Assembly (NCBI GenBank): GCA_963809875.1
Contig: CAWELC010000005.1
Span: forward strand, 62,001 to 126,000
DNA: 64,000 bases
Direction of reading: 5' to 3'
From: JAFGAS01 sp963809875
Lineage (GTDB): Bacteria; Desulfobacterota; Zymogenia; Zymogenales; Zymogenaceae
Below, in pieces: positions 50,510 through 60,305 of the stretch. The position numbers were made by a program, and so were the translations under genes. Every line of letters begins with the position of its first letter. Positions within the stretch are counted from its first letter, which is position 1. The notes under the pieces were generated by a model. The model saw only the letters and a program-made list of their open reading frames with translations, had not been told where the DNA came from and did no database searches.

Positions 50510-51960
50510 GGATCGCGATCATCTCGCCGGAGGCGGTGCCGTTCGCCAAGACGGGGGGGCTGGCCGATGTTGCGGGGGCGCTCCCCAAGGAGCTTGCCGG
50601 GCTCGGACACGAGGTCAGACTCGTTATGCCGAAGTACAAGGTCGTTGACGAGGCGAATTTCGGGCTCGCTCAAACAGACAAGAATATCTTTGTGCCCCTG
50701 GGCGAGCGGATCGTGACGGGAGAGATCTTCACGTCGACCCGGGACGGGTATACGGCCGTCTTCATCGGGAACGACGAATTCTATATGCGCAACGAGCTCT
50801 ACGGGGAAAAGGGGATCGATTACCCCGACAATGCATCCCGCTTCACCTTTTTTTCCAAGGCAGCGCTCGCGGCGCTCAAACAGCTTGATTTCGTCCCGGA
50901 CGTCATCCATGTCAACGACTGGCAGTCGGCCCTTATCCCGCTCTTCCTCGATTCTATCTTCAAGGATGATCCCCATTTTAAGAAGACCTCAACGCTGCTG
51001 ACCATTCACAACCTGGGCTACCAGGGTCTCTTCTGGCACCTCGATATGCCGCTGCTGGGCGTCGGATGGGACTACTTCACCCCCGAAGGGATCGAATTCT
51101 GGGGAAAGATTAATTTCCTCAAGGCCGGCATCCTTTATGCCGACCTGATCAATACCGTCAGCGAGAAATACGCCGAGGAGATACAGACCGAGGAATTCGG
51201 TTTCGGGCTGGACGGGGTGCTCAGAAGCAGGAAGGACGATCTCTTCGGGATCATCAACGGGATCGACACCGACGTCTGGAACCCCGAGACCGACACCTTC
51301 ATCACGAGGCAGTACGGCCCGGCATCGCTCCCCGACAAGGCCCCGAACAAAAAGACGCTTCTGGAGGAGTACTATCTCCCCCAGAAGCCGGACGTGCCGC
51401 TGATCGGCATCATCTCCCGACTGGCCGACCAGAAAGGATTCGACATCCTGTCTGCCGCAATGAAAGAAATCATGGCGCAAGACCTCGCGATGGTAATACT
51501 CGGCACCGGGGAGGCCAAATACCACGAGCTTCTGACCCGCCTCGGAAAGAAATACCCTGAAAAGCTCGGAATTAAGCTCGCGTTCAACGTCCGCCTGTCG
51601 CATCTGATCGAGGCGGGATCCGATATCTTCCTCATGCCTTCCCGCTACGAGCCGTGCGGTCTCAACCAGATGATGAGTATGCGCTACGGAACGGTGCCGC
51701 TGGTCAGGGATACGGGCGGGCTCTCGGACACGGTGGCCGACTATAACGAGAGGACAAAGGCCGGCACGGGGGTCAAGTTTGCCGACTACGACGCAAAATC
51801 GCTTACGGCCGCCGTCAAAAGAGCCGTCTCCCTTTACGCCAAGAAACCGCACTGGGAAAAGATGATGAAGAACGGCATGTCCGTAGATTTTTCATGGCGG
51901 GCGTCCGCCGAGAAGTACGTGCGTCTTTACGGCGAAGCGATCAAGAGGAAGATCGCCTGA
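50506..51960 (+). CDS. glgA: Glycogen synthase GlgA
   Basis: GlgA (484 aa, GT5, GT-B fold) adds glucose from a nucleotide sugar to alpha-1,4-glucan. The N-terminus ISPEAVPFAKTGGLADVAGALP has the KTGGL loop that binds the nucleotide sugar. HVNDWQSALIP, TIHNLGYQGLFW and the C-terminal IFLMPSRYEPCGLNQMMSMRYG are all typical. The ATG overlaps the GalT stop (ATGA), and the longer frame from 50434 is not needed. It is the last gene of the operon. No glgC or glgP is present in the window. Confidence 0.95.
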   Translation: MRIAIISPEAVPFAKTGGLADVAGALPKELAGLGHEVRLVMPKYKVVDEANFGLAQTDKNIFVPLGERIVTGEIFTSTRDGYTAVFIGNDEFYMRNELYGEKGIDYPDNASRFTFFSKAALAALKQLDFVPDVIHVNDWQSALIPLFLDSIFKDDPHFKKTSTLLTIHNLGYQGLFWHLDMPLLGVGWDYFTPEGIEFWGKINFLKAGILYADLINTVSEKYAEEIQTEEFGFGLDGVLRSRKDDLFGIINGIDTDVWNPETDTFITRQYGPASLPDKAPNKKTLLEEYYLPQKPDVPLIGIISRLADQKGFDILSAAMKEIMAQDLAMVILGTGEAKYHELLTRLGKKYPEKLGIKLAFNVRLSHLIEAGSDIFLMPSRYEPCGLNQMMSMRYGTVPLVRDTGGLSDTVADYNERTKAGTGVKFADYDAKSLTAAVKRAVSLYAKKPHWEKMMKNGMSVDFSWRASAEKYVRLYGEAIKRKIA

Positions 51961-52181
51961 AACGCACGCGCGTGACTCGCGCCGCCGCGACTCGCCGTGC
52001 CGTTGCAGCAGGATAGAAGGATATCCGGAAGCGGTCCCCAAGGGGAGCAATCAGGAACGGGTGCGCGTGCGCTGTCCGGGATATCACCGCGCCGCAGTTC
52101 CCAATCGCGTTACGTCACCCGGACTGGCGCCTCTGACCACCGGGGAAGCATTAAGCAGTCGCCGCACGCAGGGCGTTCTTT

Positions 52182-54839
52182 TTGGAGCAGATGACCGACC
52201 GATCCATACAAGAGGCAACCGGTAAGCTTGCAGAGTCGCCCGAGCCCATTCTCATCACCGACGCCGACGGATTCGTCCTATTCTTGAACGGACCCGGCGA
52301 GCGTCTGACCGGCTATCTGGCAGGGGAGGCACTGGGTCTGCCGCTGGCGCGCTTCTTTACCGATGACGCGGTATCCAAGTCGACCCAGATACTCAAAAAG
52401 CTCGCTGAATCGGTTCCCGTATTCGTCCGTGAGATCACCCTTGCCAGAAAAGATGGAACCACGGTCTCAACGGCGCTTACCGGTTACTCTCTCGGCGGTC
52501 GCGGGCGCGTCCCCTTCCTTCGTCTCTTTATCCTTAAGGACCCCCTCAGCCTCCTGGCAGAATCAGAAGAGGTGCATTTTCTCGAACAGGCCGTTGAAAG
52601 CATCCGGGAGGGTGTCATCATTACCGATCTATTCGGGACAATCGTCTATGTCAACAGGACGATTGAGTCGATGTTCGGGTATGGCGGTACCGACATCCTT
52701 GGACGCAACATCACCACGCTCTTTGCCATGCCGGACCATGCCAGCCTCTCCTATGAGATCCTGAGTAATACCATCAACGGGAGCTGGGAACGGGAGATCG
52801 CCGCCCTCAGAGGCGACCAGACTCAGTTTATGGTACGCCTCAAGACCTCCCTTCTCTTTCAGGAAAAACGGGAACCTGCCCACATCGTCGGGATCATCCA
52901 GGATATCACCAGAGAAGTCGAGATGCGGGAGAAGCTCCTTTCGACAAACCGAGAGCTTTCGGCACTCTATGCCGTCTCCACGGCTCTGGCCGAATCCATC
53001 GAGCTGGATGAGCTGCTGTTTATCAGCCTGGTCAAGATCCTCGAGGTCATGGGAATGGACTCGGGCGTCATTCGGCTCCTCAATGAGGAGAAAGATGAGC
53101 TGCTCCTCAAGACCCACGTTCGGGTCTCTCAAGACTACCTGGATAGATACCGCCGAATGCCCGTGGAAGGCAGCGTATCGGGTAAGGTCGTTAGGACCGG
53201 CGTGCCCCACCTTTCCAGCCGGGACTTTCCGGATCCCCCCGAAAAGCAGGCGGTACTCATGGGTGAAGGTCTCTATCAGGTCATCGTGGTTCCTATTCGG
53301 TCAAAAGACAATACGCTTGGCACCCTGTCGGCCGGCGTCTACGAGCAGCGCGCGTCCATAACTCAGGATATGAAGCTACTGGTCTCCATCGGTAACCTCA
53401 TCGGGGTCGTCGTGGAAAACGCCCTGATATTTGAGCGGGTGGACCAGCTTTCCCGGGAGAAGGATTTGAGGGTCGGGGAGCTTTCACTCCTCATGGACCT
53501 CTCGGGAGCGCTCCTGACGACCATCGAGCTCAACAGGCTCCTCCATATTGTCCTGACGGCCGCCACCTTCGGAGAGACCTTCGGATTCAACCGCGCCGCC
53601 ATATTTCTGGTGGACGAGGAGGAGCAGAACATCAGAGGGACCATGGGGGTGGGGCCGACCAGTGCCGAGGAAGCCGGCAGAATTTGGGGAGAGCTCGAAC
53701 GCGAGAAGACGTCCATCCTCGAAATCGTCCAGAAGGACTTTAAGAAGCAGGGTTCCCCTGACACGGTTCAGAATCGAGCGCTGGGAAAGATCTCCATCAG
53801 CCTGAAACGAACCGACGATGTGGTGGTGCGCTCCATCCTCGAAAAGCGCCCGATCATCGTCTCCGACGCGAAGGCCAATCCCCATGTGGATGCGGTCATG
53901 AAGCGGACCCTTATGGGAGACGACCAATTTGCCTGTATTCCCATCATCGGCCTGGACCGGCCCCTCGGCGCGATCCTCGTGGACAATGTCTTTAACAAGA
54001 AGGCCATCAGGGAAGAGGACCTTGTCCTGTTGACGGCGTTTGCCAATCAGGCCGGATTGGCGATCCAGAACTCGATTGCCTATGCCAACAAGGAAAGGAT
54101 CAATCGCGAGCTTCGGGAGGCGCAGGCCAAGCTGCTGCAGCAGGCCAAGCTCGTCGGCCTGGGCGAGATGGCTGCCGAAATGGCCCACGAGATCAGGAAT
54201 CCCCTCGTGACCATCGGCGGGTTTGCCCGCAGGATCTCCGAGGCGGCCGGAGACGACTCCAAGCTGCAGAGGTACAGCAGGATCGTCGTCAAGGAAGTCA
54301 TCAAGCTCGAGCACACGCTCCAGAACATCCTCGCGTTTCCCCGGGAGATCCCGCCCAATTTCAGTCTCGTCGATTTCAACGGGGTTATCCGGGATACCCT
54401 GGGACTTGTGATCGACGACCTCGCCGTCAAGAAGATCGTCCTGAGGACCGAATTCGCCGAGACCATCGGGCCCGTCGAGGCCGACCCGGACCAGCTGCGC
54501 CAGGTCTTCCTCAACCTCTTTTATAACGCGGTACAGGCGATGGAGGGCGGCGGAGAGCTGACGGTGATCACGACGGCCCAGGAGATTGGCTCCATACCCT
54601 ACGTGAGGGCGGAGGTGCGGGACACGGGGCCGGGGCTGGCCCCCGATATCATCGGGAGTATCTTCAAACCCTTTTTTACCACGAAAAAATCGGGGACGGG
54701 CCTGGGGCTTGCCATCACCCACAAGATCGTCACCAATCACGGCGGCAACATCGACATCATCAACCGGCCGGAGGGCGGTGCTTCATTCATCGTAGATTTT
54801 CCCGTGCGACAACCGAAGCCCGACGACCGCTCCCACTGA
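52182..54839 (+). CDS. Orphan hybrid-free histidine kinase with PAS and GAF domains
   Basis: The 885-residue protein has PAS (about 15-125), PAS (135-245), GAF (265-410) and GAF-like (430-640) domains, then HisKA with MAHEIRNPLVTIGGFARR (His near 668) and HATPase_c ending GTGLGLAITHKIVTNHGGNID. There is no membrane segment, so it is cytoplasmic. No response regulator is adjacent. The start is uncertain: TTG at 52182, or ATG at 52191 with GGAG only three bases away. It may sense a small ligand or redox state through the GAF domains. Confidence 0.9.
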   Translation: MEQMTDRSIQEATGKLAESPEPILITDADGFVLFLNGPGERLTGYLAGEALGLPLARFFTDDAVSKSTQILKKLAESVPVFVREITLARKDGTTVSTALTGYSLGGRGRVPFLRLFILKDPLSLLAESEEVHFLEQAVESIREGVIITDLFGTIVYVNRTIESMFGYGGTDILGRNITTLFAMPDHASLSYEILSNTINGSWEREIAALRGDQTQFMVRLKTSLLFQEKREPAHIVGIIQDITREVEMREKLLSTNRELSALYAVSTALAESIELDELLFISLVKILEVMGMDSGVIRLLNEEKDELLLKTHVRVSQDYLDRYRRMPVEGSVSGKVVRTGVPHLSSRDFPDPPEKQAVLMGEGLYQVIVVPIRSKDNTLGTLSAGVYEQRASITQDMKLLVSIGNLIGVVVENALIFERVDQLSREKDLRVGELSLLMDLSGALLTTIELNRLLHIVLTAATFGETFGFNRAAIFLVDEEEQNIRGTMGVGPTSAEEAGRIWGELEREKTSILEIVQKDFKKQGSPDTVQNRALGKISISLKRTDDVVVRSILEKRPIIVSDAKANPHVDAVMKRTLMGDDQFACIPIIGLDRPLGAILVDNVFNKKAIREEDLVLLTAFANQAGLAIQNSIAYANKERINRELREAQAKLLQQAKLVGLGEMAAEMAHEIRNPLVTIGGFARRISEAAGDDSKLQRYSRIVVKEVIKLEHTLQNILAFPREIPPNFSLVDFNGVIRDTLGLVIDDLAVKKIVLRTEFAETIGPVEADPDQLRQVFLNLFYNAVQAMEGGGELTVITTAQEIGSIPYVRAEVRDTGPGLAPDIIGSIFKPFFTTKKSGTGLGLAITHKIVTNHGGNIDIINRPEGGASFIVDFPVRQPKPDDRSH

Positions 54840-54849
54840 AAGCAACGAG

Positions 54850-55734
54850 ATGACAGACGAAAAGAAATATACCGACAAAGAGATTACCGATTCCAATATC
54901 GTTTTTCACGACGAGTTCGACGCCAAGGTCTATGACTGGAAATGGGGAAAGGAGTATTCCGCCTCCGAGATGCGCAAAATGATCGAAGAATACGCCCGCT
55001 ATCTCGGCGGACCGGTCAGAGAGATCGGGCGCTCCCTCGATATCGGGTGCGGCACGGGCAGCGCCGTGGTCAACCTCTCCCTCTATCCGGGGATGGGCCA
55101 AGCCCACGGTTCGGATATCTCCATCGGGATGCTCCGGGTGTGTCGGGAGAACGCCTGCGCCGTGGGAAGGCACGTGACGCTGTCGGTCTCCGATGCCCAG
55201 AAGCTCCCGTATAAGGACGATAGTTTTGATTTTATCACCTGTCACGCGGTCCTGCACCACGTCGCCCGCCCCGAGGACGTCCTCGGAGAGATCTACCGGC
55301 TCCTTTGTCCGGGGGGGAGGGCGCTCGTTTTTGAACCGACCCGATACGGAACGGCCCTCTGTTTCGGCCTGATGCGATGGACCTGGGGGGTCGTCTGGGG
55401 AATCAGGGAGCGGCTTCGGGGGAAAAAACCGATATGGGTCGTGGAGGAAGAGTTCGTGGAAGGTTTGTCGGCTCCTCCGGATATTACGACCTTTTATCCG
55501 AGACAGTTGCGCAAGATGATCCATGACATTCCGTTTGCCCGCGCCGACGTGACGACCTACGGCTTCCTGGGTAATCTCACCCGATGGTTCTGCCACCCGA
55601 TGAGAAACGTCCCGGTCTTCGGCAGGCTGGCAAACGGGATGGCCGATCTTCTGACCCGGCTGGACGAAGGTCCGCTCAGAAAGATCGTGCCCGAGACCTT
55701 CTATTTTCAGGCGGTCATCACGCTCACAAAATAA
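54850..55734 (+). CDS. SAM-dependent methyltransferase (class I)
   Basis: The 294-residue protein has the class I methyltransferase fold: motif I SLDIGCGTGSAVVNLS near residue 60, then QKLPYKDDSFDFITCHAVLHHV (motif II/III region) and LCPGGRALVFEPT. The C-terminal 120 residues, with a hydrophobic patch (LCFGLMRWTWGVVWGI), may bind a lipid or quinone-like substrate. It starts 10 bp after the histidine kinase stop and may be co-transcribed with it. The substrate is unknown. Confidence 0.8.
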   Translation: MTDEKKYTDKEITDSNIVFHDEFDAKVYDWKWGKEYSASEMRKMIEEYARYLGGPVREIGRSLDIGCGTGSAVVNLSLYPGMGQAHGSDISIGMLRVCRENACAVGRHVTLSVSDAQKLPYKDDSFDFITCHAVLHHVARPEDVLGEIYRLLCPGGRALVFEPTRYGTALCFGLMRWTWGVVWGIRERLRGKKPIWVVEEEFVEGLSAPPDITTFYPRQLRKMIHDIPFARADVTTYGFLGNLTRWFCHPMRNVPVFGRLANGMADLLTRLDEGPLRKIVPETFYFQAVITLTK

Positions 55735-55878
55735 GTGTTCGCGGCCCTTATTCGGTCTCGGATCTGAGGAAACGCGCAAGCCCTATGCTGTCGGCGGGAC
55801 GTTGGACGACGAGGCCCGGGAAGGATTGCCCGGGTGACCGCCGGCCGGCCGTGAAAACGCTCTGTTAGAAAGAGGCCC

Positions 55879-57024
55879 ATGGATTACCCCTTCGAGATAC
55901 ACGAGATCCTCACCGATTATCTCTTTTCTCTTCCGGTCGAGTCGCGACGGCCGTTCTACCGAGACAAAGAGACCGACCCCGTTCGGCTCGCCGCTTCCTG
56001 GGAGGGACCGCTCACCGGGCGAACGAAACATGATATCGAGCAATCCTTTGTCTACTACGAGTCTCTGATGGAGGCGGGCCGCGACCGGCGGTGCGCCCTC
56101 TCGTACAATGAGCCCACTGCGTACGTCTGGCCGTTTGTGATCCAGCGGGTCTTTTCCCTCTTCTCGCCCGAGACCCGGGCATCCCTTATGGAGGCGGTGG
56201 GGGCCCCCCCCGACCGCTCGCCGGTACCCGCCCTGGTGGCGTCGGCAGCGGCCAGAAACGCCTTCCGCCGCGCCTTCCTGGCCGATATCAACGCCCCGAT
56301 CCTTTCGTTTCTCTACTCGATGGTCTACCTGATGGGATTTTCGTCGGGTGGGGAGGCGTCGTTCCTCACGCGCGTCTTCGGGAGGGTCGGCCGGTGGGAG
56401 GGACACCTGCTGGACGCCGGCGGGGGCTCGGGCTTCGCGGGGCTGCTCATGTCGACCCGCGGGCCGGTGACCTACATAGATTTTTCCCCCTTCCGGGCCG
56501 AAAGGGCCGCGGCCGTCGCCGCGGCGTCCCTGGACGATCCCGGTTTCTTTACCCGGATGCTTGACCTCATCGATCGGGAGTCGGCCGTCTTCGGGCTCTC
56601 GCTCGACCGATCCCTCATCCCGCCCCTGGGCGGGGGCGGACCGTTGTGCCGCTCGGGCGACCTGTCACGGCTGCCGGCCGACATCGGGCCGTTTGACGGG
56701 GCCATCCTCACGGACGTCCTTGAGCATACGACCGATCCGGAAGGGACGCTGTCTGCCGTCGCCCGCACGCTGCGGCCCGGCGCACCGCTCCTCATTACCG
56801 TCCCCACCGACGCCAACGGAGTGGTCGGGCAAATCCGCGAGGAGGAAGAGGGGTATGCGTTTCCGTTCCTGCTGCACATCTCGTTTTTCTCCGATGAGCG
56901 GATTCAGCGGATGGCAGCCGGCGCGGGACTTACCGTGCAGGAGCTCTCGTATTTCTCATACGAAAAGACGACGTGTGTCGGCCCCGCGCCGATGGAAGTG
57001 CTGGCGACCATGCGAAAGAAATAA
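55879..57024 (+). CDS. SAM-dependent methyltransferase with long N-terminal domain
   Basis: The 381-residue protein has an N-terminal domain of about 175 residues, then a class I methyltransferase with LLDAGGGSGFAGLLMS (motif I), DGAILTDVLEHTTDPEG and LRPGAPLLITVPTD. The N-terminal part (EIHEILTDYLFSLPVE...) is not recognised. It belongs to the same run of plus-strand genes as the previous methyltransferase. A possible role is methylation of a small molecule or lipid made by the cluster, but nothing in the sequence identifies it. Confidence 0.75.
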   Translation: MDYPFEIHEILTDYLFSLPVESRRPFYRDKETDPVRLAASWEGPLTGRTKHDIEQSFVYYESLMEAGRDRRCALSYNEPTAYVWPFVIQRVFSLFSPETRASLMEAVGAPPDRSPVPALVASAAARNAFRRAFLADINAPILSFLYSMVYLMGFSSGGEASFLTRVFGRVGRWEGHLLDAGGGSGFAGLLMSTRGPVTYIDFSPFRAERAAAVAAASLDDPGFFTRMLDLIDRESAVFGLSLDRSLIPPLGGGGPLCRSGDLSRLPADIGPFDGAILTDVLEHTTDPEGTLSAVARTLRPGAPLLITVPTDANGVVGQIREEEEGYAFPFLLHISFFSDERIQRMAAGAGLTVQELSYFSYEKTTCVGPAPMEVLATMRKK

Positions 57025-57444
57025 GCGCGGGGCTCAATAACCGATAAAGTCGGATTACGGCGCCCGCGGCGAAAACGCACACCGTGCGGGTTGCGCGGGT
57101 TCGGTCTCCTAGACGCGTTGCCCACGCCGGACCGATCGGATGGCGGCCAAACCGCGACAGCGGGCCCGGTCCCGTCACTTCTCGAAAACCGTCGGCGATC
57201 GATCAATCGAAATTTAACATAAATCAGCGCTTTTTTCTTGACATGGCTCCGTATTTATTATATCAATCGAATGATACATAAAACTCCCGGCAGGGCGCTC
57301 TCCCTTCAGTGGTACGGCAAACCTCTCCGTATCGCCGACACGACGGTCTATCAGAGTGCCCGCCGCAGGCCGGGACGAACAACGGCCGGGATCGATACAA
57401 GATCCCCGGACCATGTTTTTACCGATCAGAAGATGGGGCAGGCC
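57025..57444. other. Intergenic region with promoter
   Basis: The first 200 bp are GC-rich with no recognisable gene. An AT-rich part (57210-57280) holds a promoter at 57238-57266. The open frame continuing upstream of 57445 is probably leader, not coding. Confidence 0.5.
57238..57266 (+). promoter_or_regulatory. Promoter of the FeS/FAD oxidoreductase operon
   Basis: A perfect TTGACA (57238-57243), a 17-bp spacer and TATCAA (57261-57266). The likely start codon at 57445 is about 180 bp downstream. Confidence 0.55.
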
Positions 57445-58740
57445 ATGTCAATTGAAAGACTCAGGGCATTCGAAGATGAGATGAAGACCTGTTTTCGGTG
57501 CTCCCTGTGCAAGATGATACCGCTTCCGGTGATCACCGATTCACGATACGCCCAGGGGTGTCCGGCAAATCGCGAGTATCACGCACACGGATATTCGGGA
57601 TCGGGCAAGAGCATCATGGCGCTCAGCCTGTTGGAGGATAGAATCACGGCAGACGAGACCCTGGCGGATATTACCTACGCCTGTACGACATGCGGGCTGT
57701 GCGATGTCGCGTGCAAATTCATCATGGATTCGGAGCGACAGGTCGTAAACATCGCCCTGAGAGAACATATGGTCGATGAGGGCCTGGAGCTGCAGGCGCA
57801 CCGGAAGGTGATCGAGGAGCAGAAACAGGGCAACGACCGGAATGCATCGTATCTCCCCTTCCTGAAATGGGCCCGCGAGCTGGGATTAAAGGTACTGCCG
57901 GGCGAGAAGGCCGAGGTGTTGCTGCTCCCCGGCCTGAGCCGGCACGGCGATGAACAGATCATGGACGTCAGCGGCAAGCTCGCCCGGCTCCTGATCCATG
58001 CCGGAGTGGACGTGGGCGTAATAGGGACGGCCCGACAGGACACGGGGCTCTTTGCCTACTGGACCGGCCATCGGGAGGTCTTCACCGACCAGGCCCGGGA
58101 GCTGACCGCACTCATAAACGGTCTGGGGGTTCGGACGGTCGTGACGGTGTCGGGCTCGGACCTGGGGATGCTTCGCGCGAAATATCGCGAATACGGCTTC
58201 GAGCTGAAACCCGAACTCTTTCATGCGTCGGAGTACCTGGCGCGCCTCATAAAAAAGCGCAGGCTCCGTCTGCCCAACGCGTTGGCGGCAAAAGTCACGT
58301 ATCACGACCCGTGCTACCTCGGACGCCAGAGCGAGCCGCCTCACCACTGGGAGGGTGAGCTCAAAATGACGCACGGTGTCATGACCTACTTCTCACCTCC
58401 CAAGCCAATGAACCGGGGGGTAAACGGGGTCTACGATGCGCCGAGAGAGATCATCACGTCCATCAGAGGTATTGACCTCGTCGAGATGCACCGGATACGG
58501 GAATATGCGTTTTGCTGCGGCGGCGGCGGAGGTGTCCCCGAGGCCTACCCGAGGCTTTCAGGCAATACCGCGCTGCACCGGATCGATGAGGCCCGGTCGG
58601 TGGGGGCCGAGCTCCTCGTGACGGCATGCCACCACTGCAGGCGAAACCTGACAGATGCGCAGGCGGCGGCGCCCGACGCCCCCCTGCCGGTGGTCGATAT
58701 CATAGACCTTGTCTACCAAGCCGCCGATATCGGGGCATGA
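57445..58740 (+). CDS. CCG-domain iron-sulfur protein (GlcF/HdrD-like)
   Basis: From the ATG at 57445 the protein has about 431 aa. Two cluster motifs lie near the N-terminus: CFRCSLC (plus GCP further on) and CTTCGLCDVAC, typical of [4Fe-4S] ferredoxin-like domains. One CCG domain follows near the C-terminus: YHDPCYLGR, AFCCGGGGG and TACHHC. This layout is found in the electron-transfer subunits of glycolate/lactate oxidases (GlcF, LldE-like) and heterodisulfide reductases. ATG at 57433 is an alternative start. It is followed by two FAD oxidase genes, its probable partners. Confidence 0.85.
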   Translation: MSIERLRAFEDEMKTCFRCSLCKMIPLPVITDSRYAQGCPANREYHAHGYSGSGKSIMALSLLEDRITADETLADITYACTTCGLCDVACKFIMDSERQVVNIALREHMVDEGLELQAHRKVIEEQKQGNDRNASYLPFLKWARELGLKVLPGEKAEVLLLPGLSRHGDEQIMDVSGKLARLLIHAGVDVGVIGTARQDTGLFAYWTGHREVFTDQARELTALINGLGVRTVVTVSGSDLGMLRAKYREYGFELKPELFHASEYLARLIKKRRLRLPNALAAKVTYHDPCYLGRQSEPPHHWEGELKMTHGVMTYFSPPKPMNRGVNGVYDAPREIITSIRGIDLVEMHRIREYAFCCGGGGGVPEAYPRLSGNTALHRIDEARSVGAELLVTACHHCRRNLTDAQAAAPDAPLPVVDIIDLVYQAADIGA

Positions 58741-58749
58741 GGCACGACA

Positions 58750-60223
58750 ATGAACCGAAAGACAGATGAAGGATTGAGGGCCATCCTGCCCTCGGATCGG
58801 ATCACGCAAGACCCGGGAGACATCCGGGAATCGCTGACGGTAAATCCCCTGGGCGAGCCCGAGGTGACGCCCGGATGTATCGTCCGTCCGCAAGACAAAC
58901 GGGAGCTCGGACAACTCATCGAGCTCTCAAACGAAAAAGGGCTGAACCTGACGATCACCTCTTCGGCAGGCCGGCACACAAAGGGGGGGTGCACGGCGGA
59001 TCGCGAGAGTATCCGCATCGACCTGGCGCCGTGGAAGGCCATCGAGCACGTCGACCGTCGAAACCGCGTCTGCCTGATCCAGCCGGGGGTCACGTATGGG
59101 GAGCTCTCGGCGGCTCTCAGGGAGCACGGGATGGTGGTTCCCATGCCGCTGGCCCCGCGCGACGGCAAGAGTGTGGTCGCTTCCGTGACGGATCGTGAGC
59201 CGTCGACGTGGCCGAGCAAGCAATGGGATTGGGGCGATCCCGTGGGAAGCACGGAGGTCATCTTTGGAAACGGGTCGCCCATCAGGACGGGGTCGGCGGG
59301 CGGCCCGGGGTCCCTTGCGGCCCAGCGGGCCGCCGGGGGCGCCCAGAAGTATTCGGGAGGTCCCTCCCAGACGGATCTGCATCGGGTGGTGCAGGGCTCC
59401 CAGGGCACGATTGGGGTCGTCACCTGGATCACGGTCCGCGCCGAGACGGCGCCTACCGTCCAGAAACCCTTTCTCGTCGGCGCCGATACCCTCGATGCCC
59501 TCGTCCCCTTCGTCTACGGCGTAGAACGCCCGGGCCTCGGAGAACACGCCTTCATCCTTAACCATCAGGCTCTCGGTATGCTCATGGCCCGACCGGACGC
59601 CGCGGCGACCGACGACGGACGCGGTCTCCTTCCCGCCTATATCTGCCTTGTCAATGTCGCGGGCTTCGAGCGGCTCCCCGCCCAGAGGCTCCGATACCAG
59701 GAGCGCGATATCCGGGAGATCGCCGATCGGCACGGGCTGTCGCTTGTCCGGGAGCTCGGGGAGGTCTCGGCCGATAACCTCCTTGACGTATCGACACGGC
59801 CGTGCGGCCAGGTCGACTGGAGGCACGGGGCGCGCGGGCACTGTCTGTCACTCTTCTTTCTGACTACTCTGGACCGAACGCCTGAATTCACACGCCTCTT
59901 TTCGGATACGGCGGCACGGCACGGGCTCCAACGCCGGGACATCGGCGTCTATCTCCAGCCCGTCGTCCAGAATCACGCCTGTCACGTCGAGTTCATGATC
60001 CCGTTTGACCCGGCCGCTGCCGTCCGACGTGAGCCGGATGCGCGCGTTTGAGAAGGAGGCGGTCGCAAACCTGGCCAGAGCCGGCGCCTTCTTCAGCAGG
60101 CCCTACGGCGTCTCCCAGGAGGTCGCATTCGGGCAAAACCCGATTCACCGTGAGCTTCTGAAAAAGGTGAAGGATATATTTGACCCGGCCCGCGTGCTCA
60201 ACAGGGGCAAATGGGGACTCTGA
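58750..60223 (+). CDS. FAD-binding oxidase subunit (GlcD/GlcE-like), frameshifted
   Basis: About 490 aa when joined. The N-terminal half is an FAD-binding type 4 (PCMH) domain: CIVRPQDKRELGQLIELSN, TITSSAGRHTKGG, VCLIQPGVTYGELSAALREHG. The C-terminal half is the FAD-linked oxidase cap. The end (MRAFEKEAVANLARAGAFFS...DPARVLNRGKWGL) is in another frame because of an indel near 60020-60040. It starts 10 bp after the iron-sulfur gene. With the next FAD gene it resembles the GlcD/GlcE pair. The substrate, probably a 2-hydroxy acid or a related alcohol, is unknown. Confidence 0.75.
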
Positions 60224-60305
60224 TCGTTTCGATGGAGGCCGGCGCAGGGCCGACGTCTTGGATGGACGTCCCGCTGCCTGCGGCCGGCGGCAAAAGGAGT
60301 GAACG

